This document shows positions 1 to 8,633 of a DNA stretch of 64,000 nt, in pieces. The position numbers were made by a program, and so were the translations under genes. Each line of letters starts with the position of its first letter. Position 1 is the stretch's first letter. The notes beneath the pieces are model-generated. The model did no database searches. It had not been told where the DNA came from and saw only the letters and a list, made by a program, of their open reading frames with translations. Source of the DNA: Halobellus rufus. GTDB taxonomy: Archaea > Halobacteriota > Halobacteria > Halobacteriales > Haloferacaceae. The stretch is from assembly GCF_000739575.1 (NCBI RefSeq), contig NZ_BBJO01000006.1, positions 26,677 to 90,676 of the forward strand, read 5' to 3'.

Positions 1-867
1 TTCGGCTGTGAGATCGTCGAAACGTACGGGACCGAGGAGCAGAAAGACGAGTATCTCCGGCCCGTCGCGGCCAACGACCAGATCTCCGGGCTCGCGGTGT
101 CGGAACCCCAGACGGGATCGGATATGGCGGGGATGACGACGACCGCCGAGCGGACCGACGACGGGTGGGTGCTGAACGGCGAGAAGTACTGGGTGGGTAA
201 CGCAGTAGAGGCCGACTGGCTGACCGTCTACGCGAAGACCGGCGACGGCGACGACCGCTACTCGAACTACTCGATGTTCATCGTCGAGACCGACACGCCG
301 GGCTACGAGGCCGAGCACATCCCCGAGAAGATCGGGATGCGCGCGTCCAAGCAGGGCCACATCGTCTTCGACGGCTGCGAGATCCCCGAGGAGAACCTCG
401 TCGGCACCGAGGGCGGCGGCTTCTACGTCCTCGCGGACTTCTTCAACCACGGCCGCGTCGTCGTCGGCGGCCACGGCATCGGCCTCGCCGCACACGCCAT
501 CGAGGAGACGTGGAAGTTCGTCCACGACCGGGAGGCGTTCGGCCGCAACATCGCCGAGTTCCAGTCGACCCAGCACATCCTCGCGGATATGCGAATGGAG
601 TTCGAGGCTGCGCGGGCGCTCAACTGGCGCGCCGCGCACAAGGTCGAAACCGGCGAGGACGCCGGCTTCTGGGCCGCGGCGACGAAGACCAAGTCGACGG
701 AGACGGCGATGCACTGCGCCGAGCGCGGGATGCAACTCCACGGCGGCCGCTCCGTGCTCGAAGAGTACCCCATCTCCCGCGTCTACCGCGACGTTCGGAT
801 CCCGGTCATCTACGAGGGGGCCAACGAGATCCAGCGCAACCTGATCTACAGACAAGGCGGCGTCTGA
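1..867 (+). CDS. Acyl-CoA dehydrogenase, 3' part (5' end outside window)
   Basis: Flavin-dependent alpha,beta-dehydrogenation of acyl-CoA thioesters in the cytoplasm, feeding electrons to ETF. The frame is open from base 1, so the GTG at 97 is internal: it lies in the family signature AVSEPQTGSD. After it come the middle beta-domain (TTAERTDDGWVLNGEKYW) and the C-terminal helical domain, ending in IYEGANEIQRNLIYRQ, whose Glu matches the usual catalytic base of short- and medium-chain enzymes. 288 residues are visible of about 380 usual. No neighbouring beta-oxidation gene lies downstream. The family is secure; the chain-length specificity is not readable. Confidence 0.93.
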   Translation, partial: FGCEIVETYGTEEQKDEYLRPVAANDQISGLAVSEPQTGSDMAGMTTTAERTDDGWVLNGEKYWVGNAVEADWLTVYAKTGDGDDRYSNYSMFIVETDTPGYEAEHIPEKIGMRASKQGHIVFDGCEIPEENLVGTEGGGFYVLADFFNHGRVVVGGHGIGLAAHAIEETWKFVHDREAFGRNIAEFQSTQHILADMRMEFEAARALNWRAAHKVETGEDAGFWAAATKTKSTETAMHCAERGMQLHGGRSVLEEYPISRVYRDVRIPVIYEGANEIQRNLIYRQGGV

Positions 868-1001
868 GGCCGACATACGCGATTTTCCGATCAGATCTCT
901 TCGACTTCCTTCTGCTTCGAGCGACCGCGTCGGCGTGACCCTACGTGTGTAGGGTCCGGGGTGATTACCGTCGGTGTCGTTGCTACAGGTACCGAACCAC
1001 G

Positions 1002-1202
1002 ATGTCCAAGAGCCAATCGACGATCACCGAACTGACCGAGTACTGTGAGGACTGCGGTTCCCGGACGCCCCACGAGGTCTCCATCGAACTCAAGACCGAG
1101 AGCAAAAAGCGGACGAACAGGGAGTTCTCGCGAGAACCCTATCGCGTGACGGAGTGTCGCGCCTGTGGTCAGACGCGAGCGCAGCGGATGAACGACGCGT
1201 GA
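1002..1202 (+). CDS. Small CxxC/CxxC zinc-ribbon protein, 66 aa
   Basis: Small protein with two Cys pairs, CEDC near residue 15 and CRAC near residue 53, spaced as in a zinc ribbon. The ATG at 1002 (MSKSQS) is preferred over an upstream in-frame ATG at 945 because the extra N-terminus is Arg/Cys-rich and unlike a haloarchaeal protein. Such mini zinc-finger proteins are common in haloarchaea and mostly uncharacterised. It faces the convergent Bat-type regulator. No function is assigned. Confidence 0.7.
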   Translation: MSKSQSTITELTEYCEDCGSRTPHEVSIELKTESKKRTNREFSREPYRVTECRACGQTRAQRMNDA

Positions 1203-1255
1203 TCGACTAATACACGAAACGCGCCCCGAGACGCCGTTCCCCTCGCGCGCCTCAT

Positions 1256-3070
1256 CTATTCGTCGCCGTCGCCGACGCCGTCCGCCCCGTCCGTGCGAAC
1301 CGACGGCTCCGTCCCCGACGACTCCGAGACGAACGCTTCGATGAGCTTTCGCTCCCCCGAACGCAGGTGTTCGTGAAACGTCGGTGCCGCGATGCCGAGC
1401 GACTCGGCGACCTCTTCGGCGGTGGAGCCCCGCGGCCACTCGAAGTACCCCGAGGCGTGGGCCGCCTCGATGACCTCTCGCTGCCGAGCCGTCAGTTTCT
1501 CCTCGAGCTGGCGGCGGAACGACGACGTCGACTGGACGGCGTCTTCGACCTCACGCTTCGCGACGATCGAGATGTCGGGATAGGAGGATTGGACCGCGTC
1601 GGTGAGCGCTCTGAGGTCGGCTTTCGGCGGGACTCTGACCACCATCGTGCCGACGCCGTCGGTCGCCGACAGCGACTCGATCGTCGCGCCGAGTTCGACC
1701 AGCGTGACCACGACGGACGCGCCGGTCAAGCGGAACTCGAACAGCGTCTCGTCGCCCTCCTCGGAGACGGTGCGCGCGTTCACGACCACGTCCAGCGGCG
1801 TGACGGTCGAGAGCACCGGCGACGGATCGACCCCCTCGATGGCGACGTAACAGGAGACGACGCCCGCGTCGGTGAGGGTCGTCCCGTCGAGGCGGACCGT
1901 CGTCTCGAACTCCAGGGAGAGGTCGACCAGCAGGTCCCGGGTGTCGGCGTGATCGAACTCCAGTTCGATCGCCGTCTCGCCCTGGAGGAGTTGCTTCGAC
2001 TCCGCGGCGTTGATCTCGTGGCCGATCCGCTCGGCGATCTCCCCGAGCATCGACTCCTCCTCGTCGGTGGGGGCACCGGGCACGTAGGCGGCCAACGCAC
2101 CGTAGACGGTGTCGCCGTAACTGATCGGCGCGGCGACGAGGCTCCGTTCGCCGCCTGTCGGGTCCGGGGCCGACAACGCGGCGTTCGCGTGAGCTTCGGG
2201 CACGGCCGTCGTCCGCACTGCCCGGGTGTCGATCGCGGATCGAACGGCCTCCGACGGCGTCGTCCAGTCGACTTGTTCCTCGTCGGCGTCGGCGAGGGGA
2301 TCGGCGATCGAGTCGCCGCTCGCCTCGCAGGAGACGGTGTCGACGACGTCGTTGTACTTCGCCATCCACACCCCCTCGTACGGCGAGTTCTCGAACGAGT
2401 CACAGACCGTCCGCGCGATGTCCGCTCTCGTCGTCGCGTCGACCAGCGATCGGTCGAGCTCCCGGAGGAACTCGTTGGTCCGCTTGATCCGAGAGAGCTG
2501 GCGTTCCCGGGTCCGGATCTCGGACTCGCGCTCGTCTCTGAGTTCGCGGACGCGTTCGGTCAACTCGTCGAGCGCCTCGGGGTCGCGGAGTTCGTCGATG
2601 TTGCGGTCGTCGAGCACCGCCTCCGTCGACGCCAGCGCGAAGTACTCCCGGACGCGGTCGTCGAACTCCGAGCGGACCAGTAGCTCCTCGACGGCGTCCC
2701 TGACGCCCGCCTCGTCGACGGGTTTGACCAGGTACTCGTCGAACGGCATCTCGACGATGTCGGTGTCGGGTTCGACTGCGGTCATCATCGCGATCCGGCA
2801 GTCGAACCCCCGCTCGTCGATCTCCTCGAGGACCTCGTCGCCGGAGAGGTCCGGCATCCGCCTGTCGAGCAGAACGACGTCGACCTCGTCGTCGAGTCGG
2901 TCGAGCGCCTCCCGACCGCCGTAGGCGACCCGCACCTCGTAGTCGTCGCGCAGCCAGTACTCGCAGGTGTCCGCGAGGTCCCTGTCGTCGTCGACGACGA
3001 GGACGACCGGCTCCTCGGCCGACGCTGTCGGCCCCGGTGCCGCGTCGTCCGTCGTTCCGTCGGCAGACAT
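1256..3070 (-). CDS. Response regulator: receiver-HalX-GAF-Bat (HTH_10), 604 aa
   Basis: Predicted DNA-binding response regulator. A receiver domain occupies about residues 20-135, with acidic pocket VDDD, phospho-acceptor Asp69 in VVLLDRRMPDLSG and Lys in YLVKPV. A HalX helical segment follows (LDELTERVRELRDE), then a GAF-like sensor (from about 205, SPYEGVWMAKY), a Bat-type linker domain, and a C-terminal HTH_10 (LTARQREVIEAAHASGYFEWPRGSTAEEVAESL). The start at 3070 (MSADGT) is chosen because the reading frame upstream is Arg-rich and lacks haloarchaeal composition. No histidine kinase is adjacent, so it is an orphan regulator. The target genes are not evident. Confidence 0.9.
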   Translation of the reverse strand: MSADGTTDDAAPGPTASAEEPVVLVVDDDRDLADTCEYWLRDDYEVRVAYGGREALDRLDDEVDVVLLDRRMPDLSGDEVLEEIDERGFDCRIAMMTAVEPDTDIVEMPFDEYLVKPVDEAGVRDAVEELLVRSEFDDRVREYFALASTEAVLDDRNIDELRDPEALDELTERVRELRDERESEIRTRERQLSRIKRTNEFLRELDRSLVDATTRADIARTVCDSFENSPYEGVWMAKYNDVVDTVSCEASGDSIADPLADADEEQVDWTTPSEAVRSAIDTRAVRTTAVPEAHANAALSAPDPTGGERSLVAAPISYGDTVYGALAAYVPGAPTDEEESMLGEIAERIGHEINAAESKQLLQGETAIELEFDHADTRDLLVDLSLEFETTVRLDGTTLTDAGVVSCYVAIEGVDPSPVLSTVTPLDVVVNARTVSEEGDETLFEFRLTGASVVVTLVELGATIESLSATDGVGTMVVRVPPKADLRALTDAVQSSYPDISIVAKREVEDAVQSTSSFRRQLEEKLTARQREVIEAAHASGYFEWPRGSTAEEVAESLGIAAPTFHEHLRSGERKLIEAFVSESSGTEPSVRTDGADGVGDGDE

Positions 3071-3237
3071 TCGTGCTACCGAGAGGGTGCGAGTCCACAG
3101 ACAAATAGCTGCCCCTCGCGGCGGTGAGCCACCGCTCGTCCGCGCCACCCTAACGACGTAGGGTACCGTGTTAGGCCCGCAGCCCCCGTTCACGAAACTG
3201 GCTATGATCGACCGAACCGGCGTCGAGGTGGAGGCCC

Positions 3238-3402
3238 GTGCCTGAGTGCCAGAACTGCGGCTCGTTCGTCTCTCGTGACTACGTTCGAGTGTTCGCCCCC
3301 GAGGGCGTCGATAACGCGCGGGTGTGCCCCCACTGCGAGGACATGATCCGGGAGGGTGCCGCCGTTCGCGACGCCCGCTCGCGACGCGTTTCGTCGCTGT
3401 AG
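3238..3402 (+). CDS. Mini zinc-ribbon protein (DUF7563-like), 54 aa, GTG start
   Basis: Reads MPECQNCGSFVSRDYVRVF and ends at TAG 3400-3402. It has CxxC at residues 4-7 and a second pair CPHC near 30-33, the pattern of a family of about 50 aa zinc-ribbon proteins widespread in haloarchaea (I recall it as DUF7563). The GTG at 3238 is preceded by a purine-rich GGTGGAGG, a plausible ribosome-binding site. It is divergent from the Bat-type regulator at 1256-3070 and may share its intergenic region. The role is unknown, probably nucleic-acid or protein binding. Confidence 0.75.
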   Translation: MPECQNCGSFVSRDYVRVFAPEGVDNARVCPHCEDMIREGAAVRDARSRRVSSL

Positions 3403-3548
3403 CCACTCGTCGTCACACGCGACACCGACGCTCGGGCTCCCCCTTCCGAGCGTTTCACCCTCAGCGTACAGCCACCGAGCCACAGCACCCGTCGTCGACC
3501 CTTCTCGCGACCGCCAACCTACAAGGTGATGCCGCTGGACCGGGGGAT

Positions 3549-5291
3549 ATGCGACTGGAGGACTACTGGGGCGTCGGCCCGAAGACCAGCGAGAAGCTTC
3601 GGGAGGAACTCGGCGTCGAACGCGCCGTCGAGGCCATCGAGAGCGCCGACATCCGAGCGCTCGCCGATGCCGGGATCCCCCGCGGGCGCGCCGTTCGGAT
3701 CCTGCGGCGGGCCAACGGCGCGGCTGGCATCGACACGCTCGGGACGCGGGACGCGCGCGACGTCTACGACGAGTTGCTCGCGCTGGCGAGCGAGCACGCG
3801 CTCACGGCGCACGCCGCCGACCGGATCCGCGTCCTGACGCCGCTGACCGCGGTCGAGGAGCGGGCCGATCGACTGGACCGCGTGCTCGCTGCCCGCGACG
3901 CGTGGGTCGGGCTCACCGACGAGGACCGAGAGGCGGTTCGCTCGGCGTTCGAGGCGTACGACGACGCCGGGGGAAGCGACCGCGCGGCCGTCGAGACGGC
4001 GCTGTCGCTCCGCGCGGCTGGCCTCCGTGGCGGGACGTTCGAGGCGCTCGACGACCTCGACGACGAGTCGTTAGAGCGCGCGGCGAACGCGCTGGGAACC
4101 GTCGCCGACGACGGGACCGTCGAAGCCGGTGCGGACGACGAACTGGACCGGTTGCGCGAGCGACGCGACGCCGTCGCCGAGTTGGAGTCGGGCGCGCTCG
4201 ACGTCCTCGAATCCGTCCGCGAGCGCGGCGTCCGAAGCTTCGAGGAGTTCCGCGCCGCGTTCGTCGAGTACGTCGCGAGCGAGACCGACGTGCGCCGCGG
4301 ACGCGTCGAGTCGACCGTCGCCGACGACGCCCGCGACGAGGCCGACTTCGTCTCGACGTCGTTGCGGTCGCTCCTCTCGGAGTTCGAGGCCGAGGTTGAG
4401 TCGCGCGAGGCGGCCGTCGCCGAGGAGCTTCGCGAGTCGATCGACTCGGCGAGGGCCGACGTCGAGGTCGCCATCGACGCGGTCTCCGACATCGCCTTCG
4501 AGCTCTCTTTGGGGCGCTTCGCGGCCGAGCACGACCTCAACCGCCCCCACCTCGTCGAAGACGGGCTCGCGGTGTCGCGGGCGCGGAACCTCACGCTGTC
4601 GGGAGAGGTCCAGCCGGTGACCTACGCGGTCGGATCCCACGACGTCGACGGGGAACCGGCCCCGCCGTCCGGCGACCGGGTCGCCGTCCTCACCGGGGCG
4701 AACTCCGGGGGGAAGACGACGCTCCTGGAGACGCTCGCGCAGGTCGTCCTCCTCGCGTCGATGGGGCTCCCGGTCCCCGCCGACCGCGCCGACGTCGGGC
4801 AGTTCGACACGGTGGTGTTCCACCGTCGACACGCCAGCTTCAACGCCGGCGTGTTGGAGTCGACGCTGAAGTCGATCGTCCCGCCGCTGTCGACCGGCGA
4901 TCGGACGCTGATGCTCGTCGACGAGTTCGAGGCGATCACCGAACCCGGGCGAGCGGCGGACCTGCTGAACGGGCTCGTGGACCTGACGGTCGACCGCGGC
5001 GCGCTCGGAGTGTACGTCACCCACCTCGCGGACGACCTCAGCCCGCTCCCGCCGGAGGCACGGATCGACGGCATCTTCGCCGAGGGGCTCACCGAGGACC
5101 TGTCGCTACAGGTGGACTACCAGCCGCGGTTCGGAACCGTCGGCAAGTCGACGCCGGAGTTCATCGTCTCCCGCCTCGTCGCGAACGCCCGCGACCGCGC
5201 GGAGCGGCGCGGCTTCGAGGCCCTCGCGCACGCCGTCGGCGAGGAGGCGGTACAGCGGACGCTCTCGGACGCCCAGTGGTTCGAGGAGTGA
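3549..5291 (+). CDS. MutS-related ATPase with N-terminal HhH, 580 aa
   Basis: ABC-type ATPase of the MutS/MutS2 group. The N-terminus (MRLEDYWGVGPKTSEKL) carries helix-hairpin-helix-like repeats, the middle is a long coiled coil, and the C-terminus has Walker A GANSGGKTT (about residue 383), a signature region, and Walker B LMLVDEFEA. It lacks the MutS mismatch-recognition domain and is shorter than bacterial MutS2; no Smr domain is visible. The predicted role is DNA structure binding or recombination control in the cytoplasm. The ATG at 3549 fits the conserved start; longer versions are Arg-rich. It stands alone as a transcription unit. Confidence 0.85.
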   Translation: MRLEDYWGVGPKTSEKLREELGVERAVEAIESADIRALADAGIPRGRAVRILRRANGAAGIDTLGTRDARDVYDELLALASEHALTAHAADRIRVLTPLTAVEERADRLDRVLAARDAWVGLTDEDREAVRSAFEAYDDAGGSDRAAVETALSLRAAGLRGGTFEALDDLDDESLERAANALGTVADDGTVEAGADDELDRLRERRDAVAELESGALDVLESVRERGVRSFEEFRAAFVEYVASETDVRRGRVESTVADDARDEADFVSTSLRSLLSEFEAEVESREAAVAEELRESIDSARADVEVAIDAVSDIAFELSLGRFAAEHDLNRPHLVEDGLAVSRARNLTLSGEVQPVTYAVGSHDVDGEPAPPSGDRVAVLTGANSGGKTTLLETLAQVVLLASMGLPVPADRADVGQFDTVVFHRRHASFNAGVLESTLKSIVPPLSTGDRTLMLVDEFEAITEPGRAADLLNGLVDLTVDRGALGVYVTHLADDLSPLPPEARIDGIFAEGLTEDLSLQVDYQPRFGTVGKSTPEFIVSRLVANARDRAERRGFEALAHAVGEEAVQRTLSDAQWFEE

Positions 5292-5489
5292 GCGGGCGGG
5301 GCTCTCGTCGTCACTGGCCGGACGTGGCGAACAGTCGGAAGCGGTCGGGTCGCGGTGGGACGGCGGACCGACGCGGGGGGTCTCTCAGCGCACGCGACCT
5401 CTGGCCCCGCGTTCGTATATAAACCCCCGCACGGGCGAACGAACATCATCGGGAAAACGGGTATCGAAACGCGGTGCGATCATCTCCGT

Positions 5490-5777
5490 ATGAGTACGGA
5501 CACTCCCGACAACAGTGGGGCGGACACGCCCGACAGGGGTACGGCAGACGTGATCGACGGCGAGACGCGCGAGTTGGACGCCCGGGAGATCGACGGCGAG
5601 CCCTTCGGCGAGATTATGGGCGCGCTCGACGCGCTTCCGGCGGACGAGACGCTCGTCCTCGTCAACAGCTTCGAGCCCGAACCGCTCTACGCCGTGCTCG
5701 AACGCCGCGGCTTCGACTACGAGACGTCTCGGCGGTCCGACGACGAGTGGCGGGTGTCGATCACGAGCTCCAGATGA
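5490..5777 (+). CDS. DUF2249 domain protein, 95 aa
   Basis: After a short acidic N-terminus, the region from about residue 30 (RELDAREIDGEPFGEIMGAL) to the end is a DUF2249 domain, a TusA-like alpha/beta fold. Family members often sit beside nitric-oxide and denitrification genes in haloarchaea. The motif LVLVNSFEPEPLYAVLERRG is typical. Its last 17 bases overlap the end of the convergent DUF2249 gene at 5761-6024. The two proteins are clearly related (LYPRLADRGYEYET versus LYAVLERRGFDYET), so this is a tail-to-tail paralogue pair. Confidence 0.85.
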   Translation: MSTDTPDNSGADTPDRGTADVIDGETRELDAREIDGEPFGEIMGALDALPADETLVLVNSFEPEPLYAVLERRGFDYETSRRSDDEWRVSITSSR

Positions 5778-6024
5778 CCGTCACGACTGCCTCGTCGGTC
5801 TCGACGGTCTCGTACTCGTACCCGCGATCCGCCAGTCTTGGGTACAGGTGTTGCGGCGCGCGGTCGTTCACCTGAACCAAGACGGTGTCCGAATCGAGTT
5901 CGACCAGCCGTTCGAGCGTGTTCTGCAGCGGTTGGGGCGGCGGGAGGTCGCGCGCGTCCAACAGCTCTCGGGGGGCGTCCGTCGGTGCAGCGCTCTCCGC
6001 GACGAAACCGGCGGTTTCGACCAT
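5761..6024 (-). CDS. DUF2249 domain protein, 87 aa
   Basis: Second DUF2249 (TusA-like) protein: LLDARDLPPPQPLQNTLERL followed by SDTVLVQVNDRAPQHLYPRLADRG. The ATG at 6024 is the only sensible start. It lies head to head with the multi-span membrane protein at 6167 (142 bp between starts) and tail to tail with its paralogue. The domain is linked by genome context to NO and nitrogen-oxide metabolism; its biochemical role is unproven. Confidence 0.85.
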   Translation of the reverse strand: MVETAGFVAESAAPTDAPRELLDARDLPPPQPLQNTLERLVELDSDTVLVQVNDRAPQHLYPRLADRGYEYETVETDEAVVTVIWSS

Positions 6025-6166
6025 ACGAGGGTGTACGCCTCCGTCGGTTCAGACTGTTTTCCCGAAGATGTTCGTCCGCCCGACGCGAACCGCGACCGAT
6101 CGACGAGACGGGTCCGCGAACGTGTTCGGGAGTAGCAGGAGGTGGCCGGGCCACGTTGTCCGACGT

Positions 6167-7537
6167 ATGAGCGTCGTTCCAGGGAACCTCGACACCGACC
6201 GACAACCGCCGATGACGGTCCCTCTCCAGCACTTCGTCGTCGGGCTCGGATTTCTGCTCGCGGGGGCACTCGTCGGCATCGGCTCCGTGCTCGACGTGGC
6301 GGTCGGCCTCGCGACTCTCGCGCACGTACATCTCCTCTTGGCCGGGTGGGTCTGCCTCACGATCATGGGCGCGATGACGCAGTTCGTCCCCGTCTGGTCG
6401 GGCACGCGGCTCCACTCCCGGCGCCTCTCGACCCTGCAGTTGTGGCTGGTCACAGTCGGGCTGCTCGGGTTCGCCGCCGGTCTCCTCACCGGAACCCTGA
6501 CCGCGCTCCCGGTGTTCGGCGGCGTCCTGCTTCTGGGGTTCTGGACGTTCGTCTACAACGTCGGGCGGACTCTCTGGTCGCTCCCCGCCTACGACGTGAC
6601 GGAGCGTCACTTCGCGCTCGCGCTCGGCTTCTTCCTCGTCCTGACCGCGCTCGGGTTTCTCCTCGCGCTGGACTTCGTCGTCCCCGTGTTCGCACCGCTC
6701 TCGATCGGACGTGCGGCCGTGATTCAGAGCCACGCGACGCTCGCCGTCTTCGGGGCCGTGCTCACGACCATCGTGGGCGCGCTCTACCAACTCGCGACGA
6801 TGTTCACCCAGACGGAGCTCCGCGGGATCGACGTCCGGTTGCGTCGGATCGAGGAGGTGGGGTATCCCCTCGGCGTCGCCCTCCTGGCGACTGGTCGGCT
6901 GGTCGGTTCGGGCGCGACCGCCCGCGTCGGCGGGCTGCTGGTCGCCGGCTCGCTCCTCGGATTCAGCGTCGTACTCGGACGGCGGCTCTACGAGACGCAG
7001 GTCGACTGGACGCCGATGCTCTCGCGGTACGCCGTCGTGGTCGGCGCGATGGCGCTCTGGGCAGTTCTCACCGTCTCGGCGTGGATCGCGGATCCGCTGG
7101 CACGAGACGCGCTCTTCGGCGCGCCGGGAACGGTCCATCTGCTCGTCTTGGGAGTCATCGGCTTCGTGGTCCTCGGCACGCTCTATCACGTCGTCCCGTT
7201 CATCGTCTGGGTCCACCGCTACAGCGACCTGCTGGGCTACGAGGCCGTTCCGATGATCGACGACCTCTACGACGACCGCGTCGCCGCCCTCGATTTCGCC
7301 TGTTTCGTGGGCGGGACGGGCCTCCTCGTCGCCGGCGACCTTCTCGACCTGCCCTCTGTGAGTGTCGCCGTCGGCGGCCTGCTCGTACTGTTCGGCGCGC
7401 TCGCCTTCAGCGCCAACCTCGCGGGGGTGCTCCACGAACACAGTCCGCACTCGCTGGTCGGGATCCTGTTCGGCACGTCGGCGGCGGACTCGGATCGATC
7501 CGCCTCGGAATCGGACGACACCGTCACCGAACAGTGA
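6167..7537 (+). CDS. Multi-span membrane protein, NnrS / heme-copper oxidase subunit I-like, 456 aa
   Basis: About twelve hydrophobic segments with conserved His residues placed as in heme-binding membrane proteins: PLQHF near the N-terminus, AHVHLLLAGW, IQSHATLAVFG, GTVHLLVLG and LYHVVPFIVW. This resembles oxidase subunit I-like and NnrS-like proteins found near nitric-oxide genes. The ATG at 6167 (MSVVPGNLD) gives a short cytoplasmic lead; the frame upstream is not protein-like. The neighbouring DUF2249 genes support a link to NO or other respiratory gas chemistry. Whether it is an enzyme or a heme/copper-related accessory cannot be told. Its stop lies 1 nt from the convergent gene at 7539. 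Confidence 0.7.
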   Translation: MSVVPGNLDTDRQPPMTVPLQHFVVGLGFLLAGALVGIGSVLDVAVGLATLAHVHLLLAGWVCLTIMGAMTQFVPVWSGTRLHSRRLSTLQLWLVTVGLLGFAAGLLTGTLTALPVFGGVLLLGFWTFVYNVGRTLWSLPAYDVTERHFALALGFFLVLTALGFLLALDFVVPVFAPLSIGRAAVIQSHATLAVFGAVLTTIVGALYQLATMFTQTELRGIDVRLRRIEEVGYPLGVALLATGRLVGSGATARVGGLLVAGSLLGFSVVLGRRLYETQVDWTPMLSRYAVVVGAMALWAVLTVSAWIADPLARDALFGAPGTVHLLVLGVIGFVVLGTLYHVVPFIVWVHRYSDLLGYEAVPMIDDLYDDRVAALDFACFVGGTGLLVAGDLLDLPSVSVAVGGLLVLFGALAFSANLAGVLHEHSPHSLVGILFGTSAADSDRSASESDDTVTEQ

Positions 7538-7538
7538 A

Positions 7539-8159
7539 TCAGAACGGCGCTTCGGGGCTGCGACGGCTCGCTCCGTCGTCCGCGTCGGTCCCTCCGCCGG
7601 ACTCTGAGCCGGTCAGCCCCGGTCCGACCTGATCCGGATCGGTCTCACCTTCGGGGACGTGAGTGACCGACCCCGTCTCGAGGTACTGTTCGTCCAACTC
7701 CCGGAGCCGGTCGTTGATCCCGTCGCTCTGGTGGTGCATCTCGGCGGCTCGCACCCGAACGAGGTCGTAGTCGTGCCGGTCCGAGAGCCCGTTCCACGCC
7801 CGGAAGGCCCCGATAGTGAGCGTGTGCGTCTGCGGGCAGAACGGCGTCGTGGGCGTGAACTCCGCGCGGAGCACGGACGGATCGTCCGCCTCCTCCGCGT
7901 ACCGGAACCCGGCGTTCGCGTGTCGGGTGTCGAGGTTCAAGCGCGCCAAGTTGTAGTTGAACGTCATGTCGTAGACTTTGCGCTCCTCGAATACGTCCCG
8001 CGAGATCCGATGAAATGCGACGTGATCGTCGCCGGCGAGCACGCCGTGGCCGTCGAGGAACGCGCCCGGCTCGGGGAGGTGATCTGGCTCGAACTCACCG
8101 TACTCGTCGAAGAGTTCGTCGTCGCCACCGCCGCCGAAGGGAGAGGGGAATCCGACCAT
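7539..8159 (-). CDS. Conserved haloarchaeal protein of unknown function, 206 aa
   Basis: Soluble acidic protein starting MVGFPSPFGGGGDDELF. A conserved-looking core contains YNLARLNLDTRHANAGF and TPTTPFCPQTHTLTIGAF, with one Cys in the PFCPQ motif. That motif resembles the metal-binding loop of small Fe-S carrier (DUF59/MIP18) proteins, but the rest does not clearly match. The C-terminal 40 residues are low complexity. It is co-directional with and 83 bp downstream of the CGCGG RiPP precursor gene, so the two may be co-transcribed. No function is assigned. Confidence 0.7.
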   Translation of the reverse strand: MVGFPSPFGGGGDDELFDEYGEFEPDHLPEPGAFLDGHGVLAGDDHVAFHRISRDVFEERKVYDMTFNYNLARLNLDTRHANAGFRYAEEADDPSVLRAEFTPTTPFCPQTHTLTIGAFRAWNGLSDRHDYDLVRVRAAEMHHQSDGINDRLRELDEQYLETGSVTHVPEGETDPDQVGPGLTGSESGGGTDADDGASRRSPEAPF

Positions 8160-8242
8160 AGGGGACCTACGGACGAATCCGACCTATGGCTACTCCCGGA
8201 TATGTTCGGGCGATTGGCGGACCCGACGGTGAGCGCTGAGAG

Positions 8243-8563
8243 TCAAGCCAGATACACGCGAGTGACGTGTCCCCCGCAGCCGCACTGCTGGACGTACTCC
8301 CAGCGCACGCCCTCTCCTGTCTCGGCCTCGAGCGCTTCGTAGAGGTACTCGGAGGGATGGCCGTGGTCGCCGTGCGTGACGAGGTTGACGTGGTTCCCAG
8401 CCACGGTGTGGTCGATCGCGTCGAGGGCCTGCGAGACCACGAGGTCGACGTCGGCGGCGTGCTGCGGCTTTTCGAGGTTCGCCGACCACGAGTTGTCGTG
8501 CATCCGGTCGGTGACTGGTTCGGCCTCGCCGTGTCCGTGATCGCGGTCCGCTGAGGTGCTCAT
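8243..8563 (-). CDS. CGCGG-family putative rSAM-modified RiPP precursor, 106 aa
   Basis: Ends in QQCGCGGHVTRVYLA, with Cys94 and Cys96 in the CGCGG motif that defines a family of candidate ribosomal peptides modified by radical SAM/SPASM enzymes. The body is His-rich (DHGHGE near residue 8, THGDHGHP at 64-70) and has MHDNSWSANLEKP, typical of haloarchaeal members. The start at 8563 (MSTSAD) is chosen; upstream residues are hydrophobic and probably untranslated leader. No radical SAM enzyme is in this window, so the maturase must be elsewhere or absent. Genes nearby point to a redox or NO context. Confidence 0.85.
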   Translation of the reverse strand: MSTSADRDHGHGEAEPVTDRMHDNSWSANLEKPQHAADVDLVVSQALDAIDHTVAGNHVNLVTHGDHGHPSEYLYEALEAETGEGVRWEYVQQCGCGGHVTRVYLA

Positions 8564-8633
8564 CTCGTTCGGAGAGAGGGTTCGAGGAGTGAAAAGGACA
8601 AATACGAACATATTCGTCCGCGACTGCCACCGA

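Noticed and set aside
5717..7450. 577-codon open frame on the minus strand opposite the membrane protein
   Set aside because: Arg/Glu/His-rich composition without motifs; a shadow of the plus-strand gene at 6167-7537 in GC-rich DNA.
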